DNA of 64,000 bases from Bacteroidia bacterium (GTDB lineage: Bacteria; Bacteroidota; Bacteroidia; Chitinophagales; Saprospiraceae), in the NCBI GenBank assembly GCA_030429045.1, contig JAUIEA010000002.1:1-64000 (forward strand), read 5' to 3'. This document shows positions 9,718 through 19,373 of the stretch, in pieces. A program made the translations under genes and the position numbers. The notes beneath the pieces are model-generated. The model was not told where the DNA came from. It searched no databases and saw only the letters and a program-made list of their open reading frames with translations. Within the stretch, counting starts at the first letter, position 1. Every line of letters starts with the position of its first letter.

Positions 9718-10107
9718 TTACGCCCCGAAATAGGCGCGCATGGGGGTAAAGTAGTGGTCTTCCCAGCCCTGTTCATAATCGGGCTGACCGTCTGGAATCT
9801 CACTATGGATAAGAGTCAGCTCACATCCTTCTCCGGAAGGATTGAATTGAATTTCCAGTCGGGAAGGAGGATCTTCTTCTCTAAAATCCAGGGTACGCCA
9901 GGATTGGACGATGACTTCATTCGGTTCGAGTCGAAGATTCTGTCCGAAGATATAGCCATCCCAGGCCGTAAACGTGTCTCCCATCTGTTGACCACAGGTG
10001 GCTTCTCCTCCGGTCATGGCAGCGTGTTCGTCGCTGTCCAACCAGGCATGAAAAAGTCGTTCCGGTGTGACCGGGAACACTTTCTTCATCGTAAAGCTGT
10101 GCGGCAT
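9718..10107 (-). CDS. SRPBCC/AHSA1-like domain protein
   Basis: VTPERLFHAWLDSDEHAAMTGGEA, GDTFTAWDGYIFGQNLRLEPNEVIVQSWR, GWEDHYFTPMRAYF. Confidence 0.85.
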   Translation of the reverse strand: MPHSFTMKKVFPVTPERLFHAWLDSDEHAAMTGGEATCGQQMGDTFTAWDGYIFGQNLRLEPNEVIVQSWRTLDFREEDPPSRLEIQFNPSGEGCELTLIHSEIPDGQPDYEQGWEDHYFTPMRAYFGA

Positions 10108-10237
10108 GTCAGGTGGTTTTGTTCTCGAATTAAATGAACTGCCCGAACAGTCCTTTACAGGACGAAAAAACAGGCTTCCAGGTTGTCTGGAGATCCAACT
10201 ACCACAGGAATAAATCGTTTACGAACTGCCCTCAGGC

Positions 10238-12490
10238 CTATTCTTCCGGATTGAGGATCAACTCATTGAGCACCTTGACCATGCGATTGGAGAAGAGTGC
10301 AAGATTTCGAAACTCCGCCAGGTAATTCAGATAGAGTACACTGTTGCGCGTCCCGATTTCCTGATTTTTAATCCGTTTGATCTGGTTCTTCCGGTAAGTG
10401 CGAATCAATTTGACGTAATGGTCGAATTCCATTTGGAGCTGATGCATATTAAGAGACTCAGGATTGGAAAACGCTTGCACAGTAGCAGCCATCTGTCCTT
10501 TCAGTTGCTCTTGAATAGCGGCCAGCTCTTCTACCTGAAGTGAGGTCAACGGTTTGTGATTATTATCGACATGATCCAGGTTGGGCTTCACGATATGACT
10601 GACATTGGTGGTCATTTCATTCAGATAATCGGCCACCAGAATATAGAGATGTGCCGCTTCGATATGCTCATCTTCAACCTTTTCAATGGCCTTGTTTGCC
10701 CGTCGTTTGATCTTCTGCGAACGCTTGTGAATGTCCAGGAATTCGGTGTAAGCTTTATTGAGTTTGGGCAGGTCTTCCAGGGCCAGGCCTTCCAATGAAC
10801 GATCCAGCACTTCACTGACACCACTCAGGATCCGGGCGATATTGGTTCCTGCCAACTGGATCACCTGATCCTTGTTCAAGCCATCTTCCTCCATACCTTT
10901 TTCAAAGGCCATTTGTTCCTCCAGCCGTTCGCCGTGATAACGGTGAGAACGGTATACCACGATCACAGCAATGATGAGCACAACCAGAATGGCGATCATA
11001 CCGCCGAAGTAGAAAATATTGGCCAGGATGAAGGCAATGACAAAGGCAGACAAAGCGGTAAAGAACCAGCCGCCAATCACGGAGAGCACTCCGGAAACCC
11101 GATATACTGCGCTTTCACGACCCCATGCACCATCCGCGAGTGAGGCACCCATAAAGACCATAAAGGTCACATAGGTGGTCGACAGGGGTAATTTGAGGTT
11201 GGTCCCGATGGTGATCAGGATGCTGGCGACTACCAGGGTGACAGATGCCCGGATCAAGTCGAACGATGGCGCTTCGTCTCCCAGATGGGCCTGTTTTGCC
11301 GAGAAGGGGCGTTCGTCAAATTGCTTTTCCATCGTCCGCATGAACCCGGCGGGTAAGGCGCGGGTGATGGAAGCACTCATCTTGGAGAAATTCCTGACCA
11401 GCCGCCGTGAGACAGTATAGGAGGTGAATCGTTCTGCTCCTTCATACTGGCGACCCAGATCCAGGGAGGTCTTGACAACCGATCTGGCCTTCTTTGAAAA
11501 CCACAATGTAACGGTCATGATAATTCCCGCTAATAACAGGAGTATGGTCGGTGTCGGCACCTTGCCGGCCAAGCCATCCATCAGCAATCCGTCCGGAGAG
11601 GCACCACCGGACGCTACCCAGATCTCGTAAGCGTTGTATCCTGCCAGAGGTACGCCGATGAAATTGACCAGGTCATTCCCGGCAAATGCCATGGAGAGGG
11701 CAAATGTGCCGATCAGCACGATCAACTTGAGGATGTCCACTTTGGTGAACATGGTAAGTAATTGCAGGATGGCCGTCCAGGCCACAAAACTGATAGAGAG
11801 GATGGCCCATGTATTGTTCATGATCGTATCCTTCAGTCCGTCATCCATGAAGGAAGCCCCTTTGGAGCCCTTGATGAGCAGAAAGTAGGTGATCGATGCA
11901 ATGGCCAGACCGCCCCAGATGGAGCCGAAGTACTTGAGTCGGTGGCTGTATTCGAAGGAGAAGAGCAGGCGGGTCAGAAACTGGATCAGGACACCTGCAC
12001 TGAAGGCAATCACCACGGAAAGGAGGATGCCAGCAATGATGGCCAGGGCTTTCCCCGAATTGATGTACTCGCCCAGGTCCAACCCGTCTTCAGATGTATA
12101 GATCTTGATGATGGAAATCGCTACGGCTGCGCCGAGCAACTCAAACACGATGGATACCGTGGTGGAGGTGGGCATACCATAGGTATTAAAGGCATCCAGG
12201 AGGATCACATCGGTCACCATGACCGCCAGGAAAACCAGGATCAACTCCGAAAAGTAGAAGTGTTCGGGATGGAAAATGCCCTTTCTAGCTACTTCCATCA
12301 TACCACTCGAGAAGGTGCACCCGACGATGATCCCCAAAGCGGCCACCGCCAGAATCGTCTTGAAATGAGTCGCTTTTGAACCTACCGCTGAGTTGAGAAA
12401 GTTCACAGCGTCATTACTGACGCCTACGATAAGATCCGAGATCGCTAATAGAAAAAGGACACCAATAATGACCAGGTAAAATATTTCCAT
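10238..12490 (-). CDS. Inorganic phosphate transporter (PiT family) with C-terminal PhoU-like helical domain
   Basis: SNDAVNFLNSAVGSKA, FAGNDLVNFIGVPLAGYNAY; C-terminal ~200 aa helical region. Confidence 0.9.
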   Translation of the reverse strand: MEIFYLVIIGVLFLLAISDLIVGVSNDAVNFLNSAVGSKATHFKTILAVAALGIIVGCTFSSGMMEVARKGIFHPEHFYFSELILVFLAVMVTDVILLDAFNTYGMPTSTTVSIVFELLGAAVAISIIKIYTSEDGLDLGEYINSGKALAIIAGILLSVVIAFSAGVLIQFLTRLLFSFEYSHRLKYFGSIWGGLAIASITYFLLIKGSKGASFMDDGLKDTIMNNTWAILSISFVAWTAILQLLTMFTKVDILKLIVLIGTFALSMAFAGNDLVNFIGVPLAGYNAYEIWVASGGASPDGLLMDGLAGKVPTPTILLLLAGIIMTVTLWFSKKARSVVKTSLDLGRQYEGAERFTSYTVSRRLVRNFSKMSASITRALPAGFMRTMEKQFDERPFSAKQAHLGDEAPSFDLIRASVTLVVASILITIGTNLKLPLSTTYVTFMVFMGASLADGAWGRESAVYRVSGVLSVIGGWFFTALSAFVIAFILANIFYFGGMIAILVVLIIAVIVVYRSHRYHGERLEEQMAFEKGMEEDGLNKDQVIQLAGTNIARILSGVSEVLDRSLEGLALEDLPKLNKAYTEFLDIHKRSQKIKRRANKAIEKVEDEHIEAAHLYILVADYLNEMTTNVSHIVKPNLDHVDNNHKPLTSLQVEELAAIQEQLKGQMAATVQAFSNPESLNMHQLQMEFDHYVKLIRTYRKNQIKRIKNQEIGTRNSVLYLNYLAEFRNLALFSNRMVKVLNELILNPEE

Positions 12491-12884
12491 AAACCTACAT
12501 CAATGAATTTTGAACATTTACTGCTTTACATTCACATGATCAGGACCTCCGCTTCGCGCTCTTAGAGGAGCTGTCCTTCAAATGTGCAACTCTTCCGGTG
12601 CCTCATACATAGACGCCGATTTATGGTTGGCAATATAGGGCAAGAATGATACACCCCAACAGCATCTGCCGGATGTTTCTTCACCTAGCTTAAAGTTAGG
12701 CAATCCTCCCGGGAGGGATCTTATTCAACTGCGAAATCTTTACCTTGAACAGGATTGATCCAGGTCATCTGGAAAACCAATCCTGTTGCCGATAGACGAC
12801 AGGATAATCATTGTAAGAAAATACATACTTAATGTGCTTACACAGAGCAGGGTATATCACTGAAGAAAACCTGATCCGATCAAT

Positions 12885-14644
12885 ATGACCTTCGGACCAG
12901 GCGACATCTTGACCATTCTGGGATCTCTGGGCCTCTTCCTGTACGGCATGAAGGTGATGAGTGATGCCCTGATGGAGGTTGCCGGTGATCGGATGCGGAC
13001 CATCCTGGCTTCGCTGACCAGCAATCGGTTCTTCGCAGTGTTCACCGGTTTTCTGATCACCGCGGTCATCCAGTCCTCATCGGCAACCACCCTGATGGTG
13101 GTCAGCTTTGTCAATGCCACACTCCTCACACTGACAGAGGCGGTTGGTGTCATCCTGGGTGCCCATATTGGTACGACCATCACCGCCTGGCTGATCACCC
13201 TGCTGGGGTTCAAGGTCAGCATGAGTGCCATTGCCCTTCCGTTAGTGGGATTCGGTTTTTTAATGCTGTTCTCCAAGAAGAACAGGACACGTCAATGGGG
13301 CCAGTTTCTGATCGGATTTGCCATCCTCTTCATTGGCCTTCAGTTTATGAAAGAGGCGGTCCCGGACATCAAACAGAACCCGGATGTCCTGGCTTGGTTG
13401 ACCTCCTACACGGATATGGGATTCCTCTCGGTCCTGCTGTTTCTCGCGATCGGGACCCTGCTGACGGTCATCATCCAATCGTCCAGTGCCACCATGGCCC
13501 TGACCCTGGTGATGTGCTATGAAGGCTGGATCCCCTTTGACCTGGCAGCGGCCATGGTGTTGGGAGAAAATATCGGACCACCATCACGGCTAATCTTGCA
13601 GCCATCGTGGCCAACTTCCAGGCAAAGCGGGCAGCCCGAGCCCATTTCATTTCACAAACGATGGGAGTCATCTGGATGCTCTTCTTCCTCTATCCTTCCC
13701 TCCGGTTTATCGATACGTACACACAGATCGGTCATGTATCTGCATTTGATTCACCTCTGGCTATCCCCGTAGCCCTTTCTGCCTTTCATACCACCTTCAA
13801 CATTCTGAATACCCTCATCCTGATCTGGTTCATTCCCATCATCGTGAGGATCATCGAAAAGATGGTTCCGGCAACTGCAGATCCAGAACCGGCCATCGAC
13901 CAGCCCAAATTCCTGAACAAGGACGCACTCCGCTATCCGCAAACAGCCATCCAGGCCCTGGTCAATGAGTCCAAGCGACTGTTTGAAGGCCCGACCTACA
14001 AGATCGTTGCTCATGCCCTCAATCTCCATCGAACGGACATCGCCTCCGGGATCAAACCAAAAAAACTGATCCGATCCTCCACGGAAGTCATCGACATTGA
14101 TATCGATGAGCTGTATTACACCAAGGTCAAGTCGATCTACAGCTCCATCATCGAATTCGGAACTACCACCCTGACCCTCTTTTCACTGTCCCCGGCCAAG
14201 GTGGAGGCGATCAACAAGCTGAAACTGGCCAACCGCCATGTCGTGCAGGCGATCAAAGATGCTCGTGAACTTCGGGACAATGTCAATCGATACATGTTTT
14301 CCGAAAACGAGCATATCCAGAAAGAATACAACAACCTGCGCAAAAAGGTCGTCCGTGTGCTTCGTGAGATCCATCTGACCCGGGTCGACACACATCCTGC
14401 AAGCCATCTGAAGTCATTGGAAAAGCTGAAAGAAAAGATCAGAAGATCTGATGTGCTGGTGGATGGCACCCTGGATGAATTGATCCGCAACCAATTGATC
14501 ACAAGTGAAATGGCCACTTCCCTGGCCAACGACAGCAATTATGTAACCGGGATCTGCAATGACCTCATCAATGCGACCGAGCTGCTGTATATCAAGAGTG
14601 ACACCCTGCTGGCAGGCTTTCAGTCGGAAGACAGCATGGAATAA
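12885..14644 (+). pseudogene. Na/Pi cotransporter family protein with PhoU-like C-terminal domain, frameshifted (ORFs 12885-13772 and 13607-14644)
   Basis: ILGSLGLFLYGMKVMSDALMEVAGDRMR, QSSSATTLMVV, GAHIGTTITAW; frame change at about 13576 in GENIG|TTITANLAAIVAN. Confidence 0.85.
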
Positions 14645-14649
14645 AGACT

Positions 14650-15182
14650 CTGTCAGGGTTGCTTGCCAACTCCATTCTCACCCCGCAGTGAGAACCACAA
14701 AGCTGATCGCTTCCTGGTCAGGTAGTCGATCTCCAGCTCGTTGGTGGCCACGGCAATGGCTTCATCCAGAAACTGGATCGCCTGGCTCCCCTACTTTGTC
14801 CGGATAAATTACTCGGCATACCAACCGTAATAGAGGTAGGCCCGATGTTCCAGCTCCCCGACATGGATCTCCTCCAGCAGGGCCAGCGCCTCTTCATAAT
14901 CTGCCAACTGAAGATGGACAATACACAATCCCAGTCGAGAGGATGCGGATGGGACCAGAGTATTCAGGTGGGCATACCAGTGCCGGATCTTCTCCCAGTT
15001 GGTGGCTTCAAAGGAAGGGGGCTCCTACCAATTCCTTGCTTTCCACAAACGGTCCATCGGACACCATCTTGTGCGGTCCGGAGACGCACTTGCCCATCTG
15101 TCCCTGCAACTGCTCCGGAGACAAACCCAGTTCTTCGTAATTGGCACCGATAAAGATCATCATGAAGTCTTTCATGTTTCAA
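14650..15182 (-). pseudogene. Degraded YCII-family protein N-terminus followed by C-terminal region of a DUF6596-type sigma factor
   Basis: Manual reverse-strand reading: MKDFMMIFIGANYEELGLSPEQLQGQMGK ... SGPHKMVSDGPFVESKELVGAP ... NWEKIRHWYAHLNTLVPSASSRLGLCIVHLQLADYEEALALLEEI ... ELEIDYLTRKRSAL, spread over several frames. Confidence 0.6.
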
Positions 15183-15382
15183 TCATTTTAATGCGTAGAA
15201 TCAATTTCACCCCCATGACGAAGCTGATCGGGAAGAAGGGGACAATTCGATCAAAGAAAATGAAAAATTGCATCAACTTCCACCTCAAGTGCAGCTGACT
15301 CCGGTTGAAAACGGTCATGTCCACCTTCTCCTCGGCTCCTATCTTCAATCATAAGGAGCCAGTGCTATCATTCGGGCGCTCT

Positions 15383-15463
15383 TCAACCCCTTCAGGGTTG
15401 ATCATGGATCACCCATGCACCCCGGGCTGTGCCCGGGGCTATTTTCTTGAACCCCTCCAGGGT
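15383..15463 (+). repeat. 81-bp dispersed hairpin module, copy 1
   Basis: tcaaccccttcagggttgat...ccccgggctgtgcccggggctattttcttgaacccctccagggt; matches the reverse complement of 34847-34927. Confidence 0.85.
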
Positions 15464-15897
15464 GCATGCGTCAGACCCCTTTCGAAAGATCAGAATAACC
15501 ATTCTCCTTCCCGCCTCGACACCTCGACTATCATCGTCATACTCGTCAGTGGCTGTCGCCAATCGGACAATAGCCTTCCTTCCAGACCAGATATGGGTAT
15601 TTCAAGCCCTCTCGTTCTGGCTTCCATCTCCACCCTGAACTGTAGTGTTTATTTCGCCCCTTCAGGGCTCCTTGGATCCGTAGATTCACAGCATTGGGCG
15701 TCGCCCAACGCTGTGAGATTTCGCCCCTCAGGGCTGATCATCCGGATTCCCTTTTTCGAAATAATTCAATAGCATTTCTCCTCGACACCTCGACTTGAAA
15801 AACATCGGCGAACATTCAACCACTCCGTGGTTGCATTGTCCCTCACTTGACACCCCGGGTTTTACCCAGGGCAATTCATATTGAACCCCTCCGGGGT
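15383..15897. repeat. Array of short GC-rich hairpins, two alternating types
   Basis: CCCC-GGG type stems at 15420-15438 and ~15853; NCCC-CTYCR-GGGN type stems near 15383, 15450, 15656, 15723, 15818 and 15883. Confidence 0.75.
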
Positions 15898-15955
15898 TCT
15901 CTTTGTGATCGAAATAACCCAATCTCAACTCAACGTGTCTTCCACTGGCATTGGC

Positions 15956-18900
15956 CTATTTCTTATCCCATTCCGGGAAACGGCCGGGCGTATAAGGCGC
16001 CCCGGCCTGTTCGAGCATCTGCTCCAGCGACTGAATCCAGGTATCCACTTCGCGCATCTCTGCCAGCACCTGATCAAAGTCTTCCCTCGCTTCCTGATAG
16101 GCCCTCTGGAAAGTACCCGTGGTGTTAGAGGTTGTGGACCACAATGCGTAGACGATCAGATCGACTTTCCCCTTCAGGGACATTCTTCCCTGCCCTTCAT
16201 ATTTGGGCAACAATGGATCTCCGTTCAGCTTTTCCTGGATGGTTTTCAACCGCATCTTGATCGCAGAGAGATCCGCCAACCATTGAGGCTGAAGCACGGG
16301 TGCATTTCTCACCGCCTGATCCAGGTAAGGCAAATTGGATTCCAGGTGACTGCGATGCGCATCTGCTGCCGACATGGCCCTGGACAGTCGGGCCACTTCC
16401 TTATTGAAGCGATCCAGGATCACCTGCTCGGAAGGGGTAATACTGACCTGATGCAAGGGCCGGCAGGTCAGGACCTGCGGTTCAGACAGGGCTGTCATCT
16501 GCCCGGCATCCACCCGGTACATCGAAACCAGGTACTGACCGGGTACGACCATGTATCCCAATTCAGGAGAATTCCAGGGAACCGAATTGTCATAGGGTTT
16601 CAGCGAAACCGGACCGACCGGGCTCGTCCGAAAATCCCAGATCACCTCCTGCACCCCGGTGGCCATGGCCTGCTTGAGAGTGCGTACGGTCCGCCCTTCC
16701 AGATCCGTGATGGCAAAGAGTACATAGGGTTCTTCTTCGGCAGCCTCCTTTTTCAGGGTCTCATAGCTCGGATGCCGGACATCCTTGCCAGCTTCCTGGG
16801 TCTTCTTTTCGGATTCGTTTCGCTGATCCTTCAGTGATTTGAATTCATCCTTGATATAATAGCGAATGACCGCACCCACCTCGGGGTTGGGAGCGGTGTA
16901 ATAACTGGCACCCTGGAAGCCCACACCCGGAAAACCGAGGGGATCCGCTTCGATGAACATCAATCCTTCATCGACAGGAAAGAGGACAGCATCTTCCTTC
17001 AACGTTTCCGGAGTCAAGTCCCGGAGGGGTGAATAGTCATCCAGGATATAGACGCCACGGCCAAAGGAGGAGACCACCAGGTCCGTTTCATCCCGCTGGA
17101 TATCCAGGTCCATGACGCACATGGAGGCAGGCAGGCCTGCTTTCAGTTGCACCCAATGCGGGGAGGGCGTATTGGATACAAAGACCCCGTACATCGTGCC
17201 CACAAACAAGAGATCAGGATTGACGTGATCCTCACCGATGGTATAGGTCACTCCCTTCTCTGGCAGGTTGGCATTGATGAGGTTCCAGCTCTGTCCTCCA
17301 TTGGTGGTCTTATACAGATAGGGCTTAAAATTGCCGGCAAAGAAGTCGTGGCAGGCTGCGTAGGCCACGGCGGTGTCATGGGCAGATGCAATAATGTGAT
17401 GGATCCGTGCATATTCCGGTAATCCGTACAGCTGCCCCCGTTCCCAGTTTTGTCCACCGTCATGTGAATAATGCAGCAAGCCATCGCCTGAGCCGGCATA
17501 CAGGATGTCTTCATCCAGTGGAGATTCTGCGATGGTAACGATATGTGCAAAGGAGGATTTGGCGACCATTTCGTCAATACTCCAGCTGCGGCCCATCAAC
17601 CGGTGCAACTCTTTGGGCACACCACGGGTCAGGTCGGGACTGACCTCCCGCCAGCTCTCGCCGCGATCATCTGAACGCATGACTTTGTTTCCGCCGTGAT
17701 ACAAGCGTTTGTGATCATGTCGGGAGATCAGCAGGGCGGCATCCCAGTCAAACCGGTAGGCCTCTTCCCCCTTCCCTTCAAAGCTGCGCAGGTAAAGCCG
17801 TTCCCCCGTTCGTTTGTCATAGCGGGTCAGGTTGCCGAATTGCGACTGGGAGTAGACGATATTCGGGTCCGCCCAATCCACCTGGGTTTCAAACCCGTCA
17901 CCTCCCAGGGTGAAATACCAATCTGCATTGCTGATCCCACCGGAATTGATGGTCCGGGATGGACCGCCCAAGCTGTTGTTATCCTGGGTGCCGATATAGA
18001 CATTGTAGAAGGGCTTGGCATTGTCTACCGTCACCTTGTAACATTCCGCAAGAGGCAGGTTGGCCTTGAAATGCCAGGTCTTTCCCCGATCGAAACTCTC
18101 ATACACGCCACCGTCGCAACCGGAGATCATATGTCGCGCATCTGTGGGTTCGATCCAGAGAGCGTGATTGTCGACATGCTTTTTATCCTCTCCGAACCGG
18201 CTCCAGGTCACGCCTCCATCAATACTCACCTGATTGAAGACATCCATCCCGTATACCCGGTTGATATCGACCGGATCACAGACCAGTTTCTGGCAATAAA
18301 AGGCATAGGAGGTCACATAGTCACTTACTTTGGTCCAGCTGGCCCCGGCGTCGGTACTCTTGTAGGTACCCTTGTTTTCCTTGGCATCCACCACGGCAAA
18401 AAGGACATCCGGATCGACGGGAGAAACATCCATCCCGATCCGTCCCACCATGGTCTGTGGCAATCCGCCTTTCAATCGATTCCAGGTCTCACCGCCATCC
18501 GTCGACTTGTAGATCCCGCTCTCATCACCGCCTGTGACGATGGTGGTCAGATAACGCTGGCGCTGATGCGCGACGGTGTACAGGACATCCGGATTGCGCG
18601 GATCGATATGCAGCTCCCAACACCCGGTGTACTCGCTGGGGTGCAGGACATTCTTCCAGGTTTCGCCTCCGTCCCGGGTCATAAAGACACCCCGGTCGCC
18701 TCCCGGCTGTCGGTGCGGGCCATAGGCCGCCACCCATACGATATTCGAATGGGTCGGATGAACGAGAATATCCCCGATCTGCTGCGATTCCTTGAGTCCC
18801 TTATTGACCCAGGATTTTCCGCCATCCTCACTCTTGAACACCCCGTCTCCGGGAATGACGTAGGAATGGGCATTGTTCTCACCGGTCCCGACCCAGACGA

Positions 18901-19240
18901 CATGAGGGTTGGACGGATCCAGGGCGACAGCCCCCATCGGATAGGTAGCCTGGCCGTCAAAGATGGGCGAGAAGGTGACACCGGCATTGGTGGTTTTCCA
19001 CAGGGACCCGTGGCCCGAGGCGACATACCACTCACTGGGATCAGATGGATTGACCTCGATATCAATGACGCGCCCACTGGTCACAGCCGGCCCGATCGTA
19101 CGAAAGGTCAATCCGCTCATGCCGACCTTTTCCAGGGTGGGATCCTGTGATGAGTCTTTGTCAGTTGCCTTTTGTGCAGCCATCCACAAGGGAAGGATCA
19201 GGATCAACAGGAGCGAGAGAAAACGAGGATAAACAGTCAT
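15956..19240 (-). CDS. Secreted BNR/VPS10-like beta-propeller (glycosyl hydrolase-like repeat) protein
   Basis: Signal peptide; repeated SxDGGxxW-type motifs (GSLWKTTNAGVTFS, VFKSEDGGKSWVN, FMTRDGGETWKN, IYKSTDGGETWNR). Confidence 0.88.
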   Translation of the reverse strand: MTVYPRFLSLLLILILPLWMAAQKATDKDSSQDPTLEKVGMSGLTFRTIGPAVTSGRVIDIEVNPSDPSEWYVASGHGSLWKTTNAGVTFSPIFDGQATYPMGAVALDPSNPHVVWVGTGENNAHSYVIPGDGVFKSEDGGKSWVNKGLKESQQIGDILVHPTHSNIVWVAAYGPHRQPGGDRGVFMTRDGGETWKNVLHPSEYTGCWELHIDPRNPDVLYTVAHQRQRYLTTIVTGGDESGIYKSTDGGETWNRLKGGLPQTMVGRIGMDVSPVDPDVLFAVVDAKENKGTYKSTDAGASWTKVSDYVTSYAFYCQKLVCDPVDINRVYGMDVFNQVSIDGGVTWSRFGEDKKHVDNHALWIEPTDARHMISGCDGGVYESFDRGKTWHFKANLPLAECYKVTVDNAKPFYNVYIGTQDNNSLGGPSRTINSGGISNADWYFTLGGDGFETQVDWADPNIVYSQSQFGNLTRYDKRTGERLYLRSFEGKGEEAYRFDWDAALLISRHDHKRLYHGGNKVMRSDDRGESWREVSPDLTRGVPKELHRLMGRSWSIDEMVAKSSFAHIVTIAESPLDEDILYAGSGDGLLHYSHDGGQNWERGQLYGLPEYARIHHIIASAHDTAVAYAACHDFFAGNFKPYLYKTTNGGQSWNLINANLPEKGVTYTIGEDHVNPDLLFVGTMYGVFVSNTPSPHWVQLKAGLPASMCVMDLDIQRDETDLVVSSFGRGVYILDDYSPLRDLTPETLKEDAVLFPVDEGLMFIEADPLGFPGVGFQGASYYTAPNPEVGAVIRYYIKDEFKSLKDQRNESEKKTQEAGKDVRHPSYETLKKEAAEEEPYVLFAITDLEGRTVRTLKQAMATGVQEVIWDFRTSPVGPVSLKPYDNSVPWNSPELGYMVVPGQYLVSMYRVDAGQMTALSEPQVLTCRPLHQVSITPSEQVILDRFNKEVARLSRAMSAADAHRSHLESNLPYLDQAVRNAPVLQPQWLADLSAIKMRLKTIQEKLNGDPLLPKYEGQGRMSLKGKVDLIVYALWSTTSNTTGTFQRAYQEAREDFDQVLAEMREVDTWIQSLEQMLEQAGAPYTPGRFPEWDKK

Positions 19241-19373
19241 TCGTAAATGCCTTTTAGTGGGAAGAAAGGGTGGGTTTCTGAAACCAAAGGCATGAAGATA
19301 CGGTACGACCGCAGAAGTGGGAATGAAGAACCCGACAGAACATCAGGAATGTTCCAAATGCCATGGCACCCCA

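Noticed and set aside
17696-19150. 484-aa forward ORF opposite the BNR-repeat protein
   Set aside because: Antisense shadow; the repeat codon pattern keeps the opposite frame open.
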